A stretch of DNA of 64,000 nucleotides. Origin: CAVSQX01 sp963730225. Its GTDB lineage: Bacteria > Planctomycetota > Phycisphaerae > Tepidisphaerales > Tepidisphaeraceae. Numbering within the stretch: position 1 is the first letter of the stretch; each line of letters opens with the position of its first letter. The stretch lies in assembly GCA_963730225.1 (NCBI GenBank), contig CAVSQX010000001.1, positions 1,116,001 to 1,180,000 on the forward strand, written 5' to 3'. The position numbers and the translations under genes were made by a program. The notes beneath the pieces were generated by a model. It ran no database searches. It was not told the origin of the DNA and saw nothing but the letters and a program-made list of their open reading frames with translations. This document shows, piece after piece, positions 1-7,716 of the stretch.

Positions 1-2
1 AT

Positions 3-722
3 GCGACCGCCCCACCGCCGCAGCCGCCGGCAAGCGCGCCGAACGGAATTCCCGCGGATTTGCTTCGTCGTCGTCCGGATATTTGCCAGGCGGAACATCA
101 ACTGATCGCCGCCAACGCCCGCATCGGCGTCGCCACAGCCAATCTCTATCCGCAGATTTTTCTCACCGGCGGGGGCGGCTGGCAGGGTCAGGGCCTGGGT
201 GTCACGCCGGTGCGATGGGATTCGATATGGTCCGTCGGGCCAGCGGTGAAATGGGCTGTGTTTGATTTCGGCACGCTGGACGCCGCCATCACCGTCGAGG
301 ATTTTCACACGCGGGAAATGCTCTGGGCGTATCGCAACACGGTCATCAACGCCGTGCGTGAGGTGGATGATGCGATGCAGAATTACGCCGCACAACGACA
401 GCGTTCTTCCGATCTCACCCAGGCCGTCGCGGCTGCAAAGGATGCCGCCGCGCTGGCGATGCAGGGTTACAAAGCGGGCTTCACCGATTTTCTCAATGTC
501 CTGGACGCGCAGCGTCAGTTGCTCTCGCTTGAAGATCAACTCGCGACAGCGGAGAACGAAACGGCGGATCAATTCATCGCGGTTTGCAAGTCGCTTGGCG
601 GCGGATGGGAAGGATATGGCCTGCCGCCGCCGCTGCCGGCGTTGCGACCGGCGCTGATTGCAGCCGGGGCCGATGCGTTGGGGCGCTCGTCGGGGCCGTT
701 AGACATATACGGCAAGCACTGA
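3..722 (+). CDS. RND-type outer membrane efflux channel (NodT/TolC family), 3' part
   Basis: The reading frame is already open at base 3, so the 5' end of the gene lies outside the window and the TTG at 60 is only internal. The translated piece has the NodT-family signature around PADLLRRRPDI followed by AEHQLIAANARIGVA, then a long helical stretch with the GYKAGFTDFLNVLDAQRQL block that precedes the end of such proteins. This is the C-terminal half of a trimeric outer membrane channel that pairs with an RND pump and a periplasmic adaptor to export drugs or metabolites. The partner genes would be expected upstream, outside this window. Family assignment is firm; the substrate cannot be read. 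Confidence 0.85.
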   Translation, partial: ATAPPPQPPASAPNGIPADLLRRRPDICQAEHQLIAANARIGVATANLYPQIFLTGGGGWQGQGLGVTPVRWDSIWSVGPAVKWAVFDFGTLDAAITVEDFHTREMLWAYRNTVINAVREVDDAMQNYAAQRQRSSDLTQAVAAAKDAAALAMQGYKAGFTDFLNVLDAQRQLLSLEDQLATAENETADQFIAVCKSLGGGWEGYGLPPPLPALRPALIAAGADALGRSSGPLDIYGKH

Positions 723-1243
723 CACAACGAATAACAGGTGCGCGTAAAGCGTGCAATACAATGTACACCGTGTTGCTTTTGCGCAAACGGGTCCGTTTTC
801 GGATCCAACTAAGCGGCGGAATCGCGTTTGGCACCTCAATCAGATTGTTCGTTAACTTATTTCTATAAATTACTTACAGCGTTCATCGGTCGGCCGTATC
901 AACCTCGGCTGAGCGGCAGACCTGGGTACTTTCCGCCAGAATCCCGTGCGTCGGCCAGGAGTGATTGCCAAACGAACACTGCGCTATTGCACACGTCTCT
1001 GCACAAATAACGCGCAGACCGCATCTGGACAAATCCCCTTTGCAGGAGCGAATCTCACGCTTTTTCGCTCGGCACAACCTTTGCCAAGTCGTGAGCAAGT
1101 TCGCAGCCGAGATCGACGGGCGCCGAGGGCTAATTGGCCTCGCCGAACATGATTTGTTCGGTCAGCGAATGTGACACAGCGGTCAGCGGTCTGATCGCAA
1201 TTCCATTTCTCGCCCATTGACCGGCAAACAAAAGGAGCTTCGA
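723..1243 (+). other. intergenic region, no gene recognised
   Basis: About 520 bases separate the efflux channel gene from the APC permease gene. Short open frames occur on both strands but none has a convincing start, composition or family match. It presumably holds the terminator of the efflux operon and the promoter of the permease, but I could not pick out either with confidence. A purine-rich AAAGGAG at 1231-1237 is the ribosome binding site of the next gene. Confidence 0.4.
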
Positions 1244-3250
1244 GTGGCAAGCGAAACCCCAAGTGAAGCAGGAAAGTCGACCGGAACCGGTGTGATGAAG
1301 CCGACGCTGGGCGTGACCGGCCTGACGGCTAACGCAATGGCGCTGATTGCGCCGGGTGCGTTCCTTTGGCTTACCTTCGCGGAGCAATCGCAATATGGTG
1401 CGCCATCGGCCGGATCAGCCATGTGGATGGGCATGTTCCTGGCCTTGCTCCTGTGCCTGGCAACCGCCGTCTCCTATGCCGAACTGTCCAAGCTCTATCC
1501 CGGAGCGGGATCAAGCTATTTCTTCGCGGAACAAGCCTTCCTCTCCAAGAAGCAAGCCTTCAAATGGGCTCGCATCTACAAGTTCATGGTCGGCTGGGCC
1601 AGCCACCTTTATTACTGGGTGTATCCCGGGGTGATGGTGTGCGTTACCTCCATCTTCATAGGATACATGGCCGCGCAGTTGTTTCCCTCCAAATTCACCA
1701 CGGCGGAGAATAGTCCACTGTTGATGATTCTGTTCTGCGTGATCTTCGCGTACGGTGTAGCTTACATCGCCTACCGCGGCGTCGTGGGCGCAACCAGCGT
1801 CAACGTCGCGATCAACATCATTCAGATTACCGCCCTGATTATCTTTTCCTGCATGTGCATCACGCATCGCGTGCACACCAAGGAAGGCGATCCGGACTGG
1901 ACGTTGGATTCGACCGGAACGGCCGTGAATTATGTGCAGGACGCCACCGTCAACATGATCCAGGATCCTAAGTTCCCCAATGACCCAACCAAGCAGATTC
2001 CCGATCCCAGCGGCGCGAGCACTCCGAAGGTGGGCGCTGACGGATCATCCGTGCCCGTTTACTATGCGGCCGACGCCAAAGGTAACGTCATTAACGATGC
2101 CAAGGGGAATCCCGTTGTCGTTGCAACGGATTCCACCGGGAAGCTGGCGGCGCTGCCAGCGGGCGCGGCCAAGGCCATTCCCGAGCCTGTGACGATCTCC
2201 TACCAAGGCGGCATGATGCAGGACAGCAAGGGGATCTGGCAATTCCTCTACCACGACTCAGCCAAGTCAGTCATTCACTGGCATTCGGGCCAATACATTG
2301 TCGTGCAGGCCTGTATCGCCATTCTATGCCTGGTCGGTTTCGAATCCGTCTCGTCTATGGGTGAGGAAGCGAAGAATCCCAAGAAGCACATTCCCATCGC
2401 CATCATTGCGTCGCTGCTGATACAGGGCGGTTTCTGTTACCTCTTTGAATACTTCGCCGCCAACTACTTCCAAAGTTCCTGTTACACCAACCAAACCGCC
2501 GCGGGCTCCTCGGCCCCCATCGGGGACATGATGCAGCTCGTAGGCGCTTGGGCGTTCGGCACCCCGAAGGCGGGCTGGTGGTTCATGTTCATCGAGGCCA
2601 TCACCGTCTTCCTCGCACTGATCGGCACAACGCTCTCCTGCATCAACACCGGTGCACGCGTCACCTACGCCATGGGGCGCGATGAAGAGGTGCCCAATCA
2701 CTTCGGAATGCTTCATGGAAAGAACAACACTCCCCATCGCTGCATCTGGACGTTGGCGACCATCTCCGTCTTCATCGGGATCTATGGCGTGCTGTTCTAC
2801 CTCTGCGGTCCGGGCGCAACGTCTTCCCTGGATACCAACCTGTCCAGCGATCAGGCGGCCAGCATCTGGTACAAGGGCGTGATCGGCTTCGCCAAAGCGG
2901 CCAAGATTCCCAACAGCTTCCTGATCATCACGCTCGTGAGCAACTTCGGAACGTTCATGCTCTACATGATGAGCTGTATCGTGGCGATGGTTGCGTTCCA
3001 CGAACACCAGTTGCACAACCCGATCAAGCACATTCTGATCCCAGGCTTTGGCCTGCTGGCCAACCTGGCGTGCATGGCGTTCTATTTGATCGGACCGTTC
3101 TCGGTTCCCGGCATGAGTTGGAAGGAATCGTATATCGCCCTGGGGGTGGCCGTGGCGTGGGGCATCTACGGTGCGATCTTCTTCCTCGGCCGAAGCAAGA
3201 AAACCGGAAAATCGATCTTTGTTCAGGCGCCCACGGCCACTCCGGCGTAA
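1244..3250 (+). CDS. APC superfamily amino acid permease with large hydrophilic insertion
   Basis: Polytopic inner-membrane permease of the amino acid-polyamine-organocation superfamily. The N-terminal GLTANAMALIAPGAFLW block and the PGAGSSYFFAEQAFL block are classic for this family, and the rest alternates hydrophobic spans and short loops. I chose the GTG at 1244 because AAAGGAG sits seven bases upstream; an in-frame TTG at 1217 has no such site. Unusual: between two membrane spans (roughly bases 1870-2290) there is a polar insertion of about 140 residues, rich in Asp, Gly, Pro and Thr, not seen in ordinary family members and probably exposed outside the cytoplasm. Substrate unknown; amino acid or polyamine by family. 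The gene stands alone and ends just before a strong inverted repeat. Confidence 0.85.
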   Translation: MASETPSEAGKSTGTGVMKPTLGVTGLTANAMALIAPGAFLWLTFAEQSQYGAPSAGSAMWMGMFLALLLCLATAVSYAELSKLYPGAGSSYFFAEQAFLSKKQAFKWARIYKFMVGWASHLYYWVYPGVMVCVTSIFIGYMAAQLFPSKFTTAENSPLLMILFCVIFAYGVAYIAYRGVVGATSVNVAINIIQITALIIFSCMCITHRVHTKEGDPDWTLDSTGTAVNYVQDATVNMIQDPKFPNDPTKQIPDPSGASTPKVGADGSSVPVYYAADAKGNVINDAKGNPVVVATDSTGKLAALPAGAAKAIPEPVTISYQGGMMQDSKGIWQFLYHDSAKSVIHWHSGQYIVVQACIAILCLVGFESVSSMGEEAKNPKKHIPIAIIASLLIQGGFCYLFEYFAANYFQSSCYTNQTAAGSSAPIGDMMQLVGAWAFGTPKAGWWFMFIEAITVFLALIGTTLSCINTGARVTYAMGRDEEVPNHFGMLHGKNNTPHRCIWTLATISVFIGIYGVLFYLCGPGATSSLDTNLSSDQAASIWYKGVIGFAKAAKIPNSFLIITLVSNFGTFMLYMMSCIVAMVAFHEHQLHNPIKHILIPGFGLLANLACMAFYLIGPFSVPGMSWKESYIALGVAVAWGIYGAIFFLGRSKKTGKSIFVQAPTATPA

Positions 3251-3280
3251 AGGCGCGACGTTATTCACGCTTCTCCCCCT

Positions 3281-3313
3281 ATTTGGCCCCCGGTGAGTCA
3301 CCGGGGGCCAAAT
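3281..3313. terminator. strong 16-bp perfect inverted repeat, likely bidirectional terminator
   Basis: Bases 3281-3296 (ATTTGGCCCCCGGTGA) and 3298-3313 are perfect reverse complements separated by one base. The stem is GC-rich in the middle, with A/T ends, and lies between two convergent genes (the APC permease ending at 3250 and the endonuclease-fold gene ending at 3327). This position and symmetry fit a transcription terminator used from both sides; a T-rich stretch (TTTCTTTTTC) follows on the plus strand at about 3319. Confidence 0.8.
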
Positions 3314-3326
3314 GGGAATTTCTTTT

Positions 3327-4125
3327 TCATCGAACGGCGGCCCAGAAAGCGGGATGGTCGGACGCCCCGATGTTCACGATCCCCGCATCCTCGGTGTGCA
3401 GGCCACGAAGAAAAATCCAATCCACGCGCGCTTCGGTATCGGGGCCGAGAAGTGAGCTGATCGCCTCCTGCACGCCCTCGGTTGCCTTGAGATTCTCGAT
3501 CCGCGCGTCGCTGGGCGGATGATTCAAATCACCCATCAAAACGGCGGGCTGCGGCAAATGCAGAAAAACGTCGATGACAATTCTCAATTGCTCGTCGCCG
3601 CCACTTTTCCAATCGACGTGCGTCGTCAGAAAATGCACGGTCTGCTCGTGCCACTGAACATCCGACAAAAGATAATTCCGCCGGGCGTGAATCCACTGGC
3701 TGGGTAGAACGACGCGCTGCCAATGCGTCACCGGCAGATTGGAAAAGACCGCGTTGCCGAAACTGTCGTGCCACCAGCGATGCTCGGCCGGCACAAACAG
3801 GTACGGCAGATTCAGAATTCCGCCCAGTGAGATCGCCTGATTGGGGGGATCGGCGAATAGGCCGCCGTGCACCTCATTGAGGCCGATGAAATCGAGGTGC
3901 TGGAGACAGCGGGCCGTGCGCGAGATCGAGTAGGCCATCGGTCCCCTGGCCGCCGTCGATGTTGAAGGTGCCGATGCGAAGCGAATCGCCGACGGAGGCG
4001 CTGGTCGGCGGGCGCGACAGGCCCGATCCTTCCGCCGGGCCGGTCGATTGCCGCCAACTGCCCCAAAGAAGCACGGCCGCAATCGGCAGCGTCAGCACCG
4101 CAGTGATTCGCCGTAAGCGCGTCAA
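3327..4125 (-). CDS. endonuclease/exonuclease/phosphatase-fold protein (frameshifted)
   Basis: Member of the EEP superfamily (DNase I-like metal-dependent phosphoesterases), with an N-terminal membrane anchor or signal (LTLPIAAVLLWGSW). The family start motif LRIGTFNIDGG is in one frame; the rest, with LDFIGLNEVHG (metal-binding Glu), VLMGDLNHP (Asp-x-Asn) and GASDHPAFW (catalytic Asp-His), is in another. The join falls in a GCGCGC run near 3916-3925, so one base appears lost. The TTG start at 4125 overlaps the stop of the upstream TPR lipoprotein gene (TTGA), so it is the last gene of the MCE operon. Substrate unknown; a lipid or nucleotide phosphodiester is possible. If the slip is real, the gene is dead. 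Confidence 0.75.
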
Positions 4126-5057
4126 GGTACGCTCGGCATGGTGGCGGCCGCGCTCGAGGTTTTCAGCGCCGAGATCAGGAGCACCAAATCGGCGTCCTTA
4201 ATGGAACGCGCCGCCGCCAGTGCCTCGGCTTTGAGAGCCCCGGCATTGGCGTCGCCATGGGCGAAAGCTGCCCGAGCCGAGCGATAAAGACGATCGGCCG
4301 CTTCATCCAATTTCCCCGCCGCGATGTAAGCTCGGCCCGCATCGGCCAGCGCCTGATCCATCTGGCGAAACTGACGAATCGACTGGCAGATTTGGGCCTG
4401 CTGATCGAAATCCTGCGCCGCTTCGAGGTATTGCTGCTGCCAGAGCCGCACTTTTGCGTTCAGCCCACTCAATGCGGCCAGCGCGGATTTGTCATCGGCG
4501 TTTTGTGCCGCCGCGTTCGCCTGCTCCAGATCGGAAAGCGCCGCCGCGAGATTCTCTGTTTTGCGATCGACCGATCCGACCACCAGCAGCGCGCTCAATC
4601 GCTGATCCACCGACACCGGCGGGTTACTTCGAGCCAGCAACTCCTGAGCCTGTTGTTTGGCCGTTTGCAAATCACCGCTGGCCAGCGTGACGCGCGCCTG
4701 GGCCAGATCGATGTCAGCCGTGTTGCCGCCAACCCGAACGGTTTCACGATGCGCCTCGTGAAGCAGAGCGGTGGCGTCGACGTAATCCGCCAGCTCGGCA
4801 TCGCAGATCGCCAGGTTAAAAGCCGTGGCGCTGATCGCCTGGGGATTGTCCAGAATGCGCGCCCGATCCAATGCACGTGCGAATGATTGCGCCGCCTCGT
4901 TCATCTCGCCGCGTTCCACGTGAAACTCGGCGGTGGTATTGGCCAAATCGTACTCATCATCCAGCGACGGCGACGGTGGCGGCAACGGCTTGCCGCCGCA
5001 ACCGCACAGACCGAATACCAGGATCCCGATGCAATGGATACGCACCGTGCGGATCAT
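4122..5057 (-). CDS. TPR-type periplasmic lipoprotein of the MCE operon
   Basis: 311 residues. A hydrophobic N-terminus ending in the lipobox LCGC predicts a lipid-anchored periplasmic protein. The body is almost entirely alpha-helical, with repeated Ala-rich pairs of helices (for example around GEMNEAAQSFARALDRA, YLEAAQDFDQQA and GKLDEAADRLYRSA) that look like tetratricopeptide repeats. Its ATG overlaps the stop of the MlaD gene (ATGA), so translation is coupled. By position it may take the role that small lipoproteins such as MlaB/MlaC-type or PqiC partners play in other MCE systems, but it resembles none of them in sequence. Function in the complex is inferred from context only. Confidence 0.75.
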   Translation of the reverse strand: MIRTVRIHCIGILVFGLCGCGGKPLPPPSPSLDDEYDLANTTAEFHVERGEMNEAAQSFARALDRARILDNPQAISATAFNLAICDAELADYVDATALLHEAHRETVRVGGNTADIDLAQARVTLASGDLQTAKQQAQELLARSNPPVSVDQRLSALLVVGSVDRKTENLAAALSDLEQANAAAQNADDKSALAALSGLNAKVRLWQQQYLEAAQDFDQQAQICQSIRQFRQMDQALADAGRAYIAAGKLDEAADRLYRSARAAFAHGDANAGALKAEALAAARSIKDADLVLLISALKTSSAAATMPSVP

Positions 5058-6085
5058 TGTCCCCCTCCGACATCGCTGGGCCGCAACGGCCTGCCGGAGG
5101 TTGCGGGCGTATTTGTAATATTTTCCCGTACGAATGGCAGCCCCTCCAGCCCGTGTACGAGCTTTTTCACTTCTTCCAGCGTTTGCTCCACCTGGGCCAT
5201 GATATCGGGAAGCTGATCGACCGTCTTCTGAAGCGAACCCACGATCTGCGGGACATCCTGAATGCTCAACTGCAAATCGCGCAGAGATTTCTGCGCCTCG
5301 GCCATCATTTCGCCGATCTGCTTCTCCTCGCCGACGGCGTTTTGCATCAGCTCGGGCATGGTATTGGTCGTCGCGCGAAGGTTGGCGATCACCGCCTGGA
5401 TATCGTCGGTCGACCGGCTCAACCTGGTCACAATCTGATCGACATTTTGCTGCATATGCTTGTCGTTAAGCAACTGCCCGACCACGTTGTCCGTGCGGCC
5501 GAGTTGAGCGGTGAGATGATCGAGATTGGCCAGCGTCCCCTGTAGGGAACCGCGTGGATCCTGCAAGTTAATGGCCAACTGTGTGTATTGCTGAAGCAGC
5601 GCGTTGACGGCGGGCAGCGTTTTGTCGCGCACATCCAGGAGCGTCTGATTCAACGCATCGCTGGCGCCAACTTCCGGCGTGGCTGTCAGTGTGAAAGACT
5701 TGGCGTGCACGATCTCGCCGGTTCCAATTTCGATGTTGATGTAAGGATCCGCCAGCGCGATGGGCTTGATGATGATTCCCTGGGAACCGCTGCGAATGAA
5801 ACGGGCGAAATCTTCCTTGATGTGGGCGTGAACCGTCGGCTGGTCTTTGGGCAGGTCGATTTTGTCCACGGTGCCGACAATGGTTCCGAGCATATGAACG
5901 TCAGCGCCTTCCTTGACGCCGTTGAAACCGTCCGCGGGCATGATGAAGGTGATTGTCGTAACGTGCTGAAACCATTTCTGGGCGTGAGCCGCAAAAACAA
6001 ATCCCACGACCAGGGCAATGACGACCACCGCCGTGAACGCACCGGCCAACTGGTTCACGTAGCGAAATTTAAATGGCTTTGCCAT
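5054..6085 (-). CDS. mlaD: MlaD-family MCE-domain protein
   Basis: 343 residues. One N-terminal membrane helix (residues about 13-34, AFTAVVVIALVVGFVFA), then a single MCE domain (about 40-125, including MPADGFNGVKEGADVHMLG and the GSQGIIIKPIALADPYI segment), then a long helical tail with coiled-coil character to the C-terminus. MCE proteins form hexameric rings that carry phospholipids across the periplasm of double-membrane cells. The gene lies downstream of the permease and ATPase-like genes and overlaps the TPR lipoprotein gene. The long tail suggests a needle-like extension, more like PqiB or LetB partners than the short E. coli MlaD. Confidence 0.88.
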   Translation of the reverse strand: MAKPFKFRYVNQLAGAFTAVVVIALVVGFVFAAHAQKWFQHVTTITFIMPADGFNGVKEGADVHMLGTIVGTVDKIDLPKDQPTVHAHIKEDFARFIRSGSQGIIIKPIALADPYINIEIGTGEIVHAKSFTLTATPEVGASDALNQTLLDVRDKTLPAVNALLQQYTQLAINLQDPRGSLQGTLANLDHLTAQLGRTDNVVGQLLNDKHMQQNVDQIVTRLSRSTDDIQAVIANLRATTNTMPELMQNAVGEEKQIGEMMAEAQKSLRDLQLSIQDVPQIVGSLQKTVDQLPDIMAQVEQTLEEVKKLVHGLEGLPFVRENITNTPATSGRPLRPSDVGGGQ

Positions 6086-6105
6086 CGATCACTCCATCTT
6101 GGGAT

Positions 6106-6822
6106 TCATTCGACCAACGCTTTCTCGGAGGGAGAAAACAGGTTTGCTTCACCGAGATCGCCGCGCAAGGTCGGCTGGACGGTTTCGTCCGCCCAGACCG
6201 CCGGATCGGCCGACATCCAGATCACCGCCGCTCCGCGTTGCCGTTCTTTTTGCAGCTGCGCCTTCATCGCCGCCAGCACATCCGGATACAACCCGCCGGG
6301 CGGCTCGTCGAGAATGAGCAGATGCGGCTTGCCCAGCAGCATCCGAACGGCGGCGGATCGCTGGAGGTTGTGCGGATCGAGCATCGCGGGGCGCACGGTC
6401 GGAATGCCCTCGATGAGTCCAAAGTGCGGAGCCAACTCGGCCGCCTCGCGCTCGATGTTGGCCAGCGCGTGGTGCGTGTGATGCCGCAGCCGCAGCGTGA
6501 CGTTCTCATCGACGTCCAGATGAAAGACCCATCCATGAACGCCGAAGAATCGGCCGATCTCGCCGCGACGGCGAGCAGCACTGTGCGGTGAAGACTGCAG
6601 CCAATCTTTCTGCATGAAGCGCACGGCGCCGGCGACCAGCGGGGTCAATCCCAGAGCGGCGTCCGCCAGCGGACTTCTAGCCGAATGTCGGTCGAAGCGA
6701 AAAAGAGCCAATTCACCCGCCGCCAGCCGAAAGCTCGCCGCGTCGATCCGCACATCATAGCTCGGATCGTCCTCCGTGCTGACCGCATCGAATTCGAGAA
6801 TGGGATGCTTGAACTGGTACAT
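6106..6822 (-). CDS. degenerate ABC ATPase-like subunit of MCE transporter (no Walker A)
   Basis: 238 residues in the place where MCE operons encode the MlaF ATPase. The Walker B region is clear (LLGKPHLLILDEPPGGLYP) and the general order of an ABC domain is kept. The Walker A loop, expected as GxxGxGKS after GELALFRF, is replaced by DRHSARSPLADAALG, with no Gly-Lys-Ser/Thr. The LSGGQ signature reads LDPHNLQRSA, and the H-loop after AAVIWMS has no histidine. No other frame restores these motifs, so it is not a sequencing slip. It is probably a structural pseudo-ATPase, or the family binds nucleotide differently. It lies one base from the MlaE stop, inside the operon. Confidence 0.8.
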   Translation of the reverse strand: MYQFKHPILEFDAVSTEDDPSYDVRIDAASFRLAAGELALFRFDRHSARSPLADAALGLTPLVAGAVRFMQKDWLQSSPHSAARRRGEIGRFFGVHGWVFHLDVDENVTLRLRHHTHHALANIEREAAELAPHFGLIEGIPTVRPAMLDPHNLQRSAAVRMLLGKPHLLILDEPPGGLYPDVLAAMKAQLQKERQRGAAVIWMSADPAVWADETVQPTLRGDLGEANLFSPSEKALVE

Positions 6823-6823
6823 G

Positions 6824-7609
6824 TCAAAGATAGGTCAGCATGGAAACACCGGCCGCCACGATGAACATGGCCGTCACGGAACGCGCCAATCCCCGGCTGG
6901 TGGCCCGCGGAATTTCAGTGGCGGCGGCCGCGACGCCGAAACCCTCCGTGCAGCAGATGGTCGCGGTCAGAATCGCCGGCAGCACGCTCTTGAAGATGAG
7001 GTTCAGCATGTCCGGAACACCGATCGAAGCCAGGACTTTATCCACAAACTCGCCGGGTTGAATGCCGGCGCCAATGAACAGGCCGAACATGTAACCGCTC
7101 CATAGCGAAACGACCGCAAAAATCACCGCCAGGCCGAAGGTGCAAATGGCCATGCCCACGACGCGCGGCATCACGAGATAGATGATCGGATCCAGCCCTT
7201 GCGCGTCCAGCAGTTTCACCTCGCCGGACAATTTCATATTGGCCATCTCGGCGGCGATGGCGCTGGCGGAGCGGATAATCACGACGAAGTTGGCGATCAG
7301 CGGGGCCAGTTCGCGCACAATCACCACGACCAGCAGCGGCCCAACCAGTTCCTTTTGCCCAACTTTCGCCAGCCAAACCTGCGCCTGAAGAACGATCGAC
7401 ATCCCCGCCACGATCGCGCAGCCGACGATCAGCCCGACCGCATCCACTCCGGTGAAAAGAATCTGCCGGGCCAGCACATTTCGCACCGTACGTGGCCAGT
7501 TTCGCGGCCGCAGAGCCAGCCGGGCGACCGTCGTCACGACGGCCAGGACCAACTCGATGGCTCCAAGCCGTCGCAGAGCGGCTTCTCCCGTGCGGACCAA
7601 AAACTTCAT
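6824..7609 (-). CDS. mlaE: MlaE-family ABC permease
   Basis: 261 residues with an amphipathic N-terminus and five to six hydrophobic spans. The family core is evident: LVGPLLVVVIVRELAPLIA, then IIRSASAIAAEMANMKLSGEV, the segment that contacts the ATPase, and a late VLPAILTATICCTEGFG block. It is the inner-membrane channel of an Mla-type phospholipid transport system. It is the first gene of the minus-strand operon, reading away from the polysaccharide operon at 7717. The ATG at 7609 is the only sensible start. Confidence 0.9.
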   Translation of the reverse strand: MKFLVRTGEAALRRLGAIELVLAVVTTVARLALRPRNWPRTVRNVLARQILFTGVDAVGLIVGCAIVAGMSIVLQAQVWLAKVGQKELVGPLLVVVIVRELAPLIANFVVIIRSASAIAAEMANMKLSGEVKLLDAQGLDPIIYLVMPRVVGMAICTFGLAVIFAVVSLWSGYMFGLFIGAGIQPGEFVDKVLASIGVPDMLNLIFKSVLPAILTATICCTEGFGVAAAATEIPRATSRGLARSVTAMFIVAAGVSMLTYL

Positions 7610-7680
7610 AGTGGATCTCGAAATGTGCCGCGGTGGCGTGGGAATTGTGCCGTGTGAAAAACGGACTGTCTAGCCGGATT

Positions 7681-7708
7681 GCCAATTGCCGATTGCCGAT
7701 TGCCGATT
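7681..7708. repeat. four 7-bp tandem copies (GCCGATT) in a divergent promoter region
   Basis: GCCAATT at 7681 is followed by three exact GCCGATT units; a related GCCGGATT lies at 7673-7680. The array sits in the 107-bp gap between the divergent MlaE gene and the membrane-protein gene at 7717. It could be a microsatellite or a set of regulator sites affecting one or both operons; the sequence alone cannot tell. Confidence 0.8.
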
Positions 7709-7716
7709 GAGAGGGG

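Noticed and set aside
2324..3301. 325-codon minus-strand open frame inside the APC permease gene
   Set aside because: It is the antisense shadow of a gene with unmistakable family motifs.
7681..7708. CRISPR array
   Set aside because: The repeats are only 7 bases, directly adjacent, with no spacers or cas genes.
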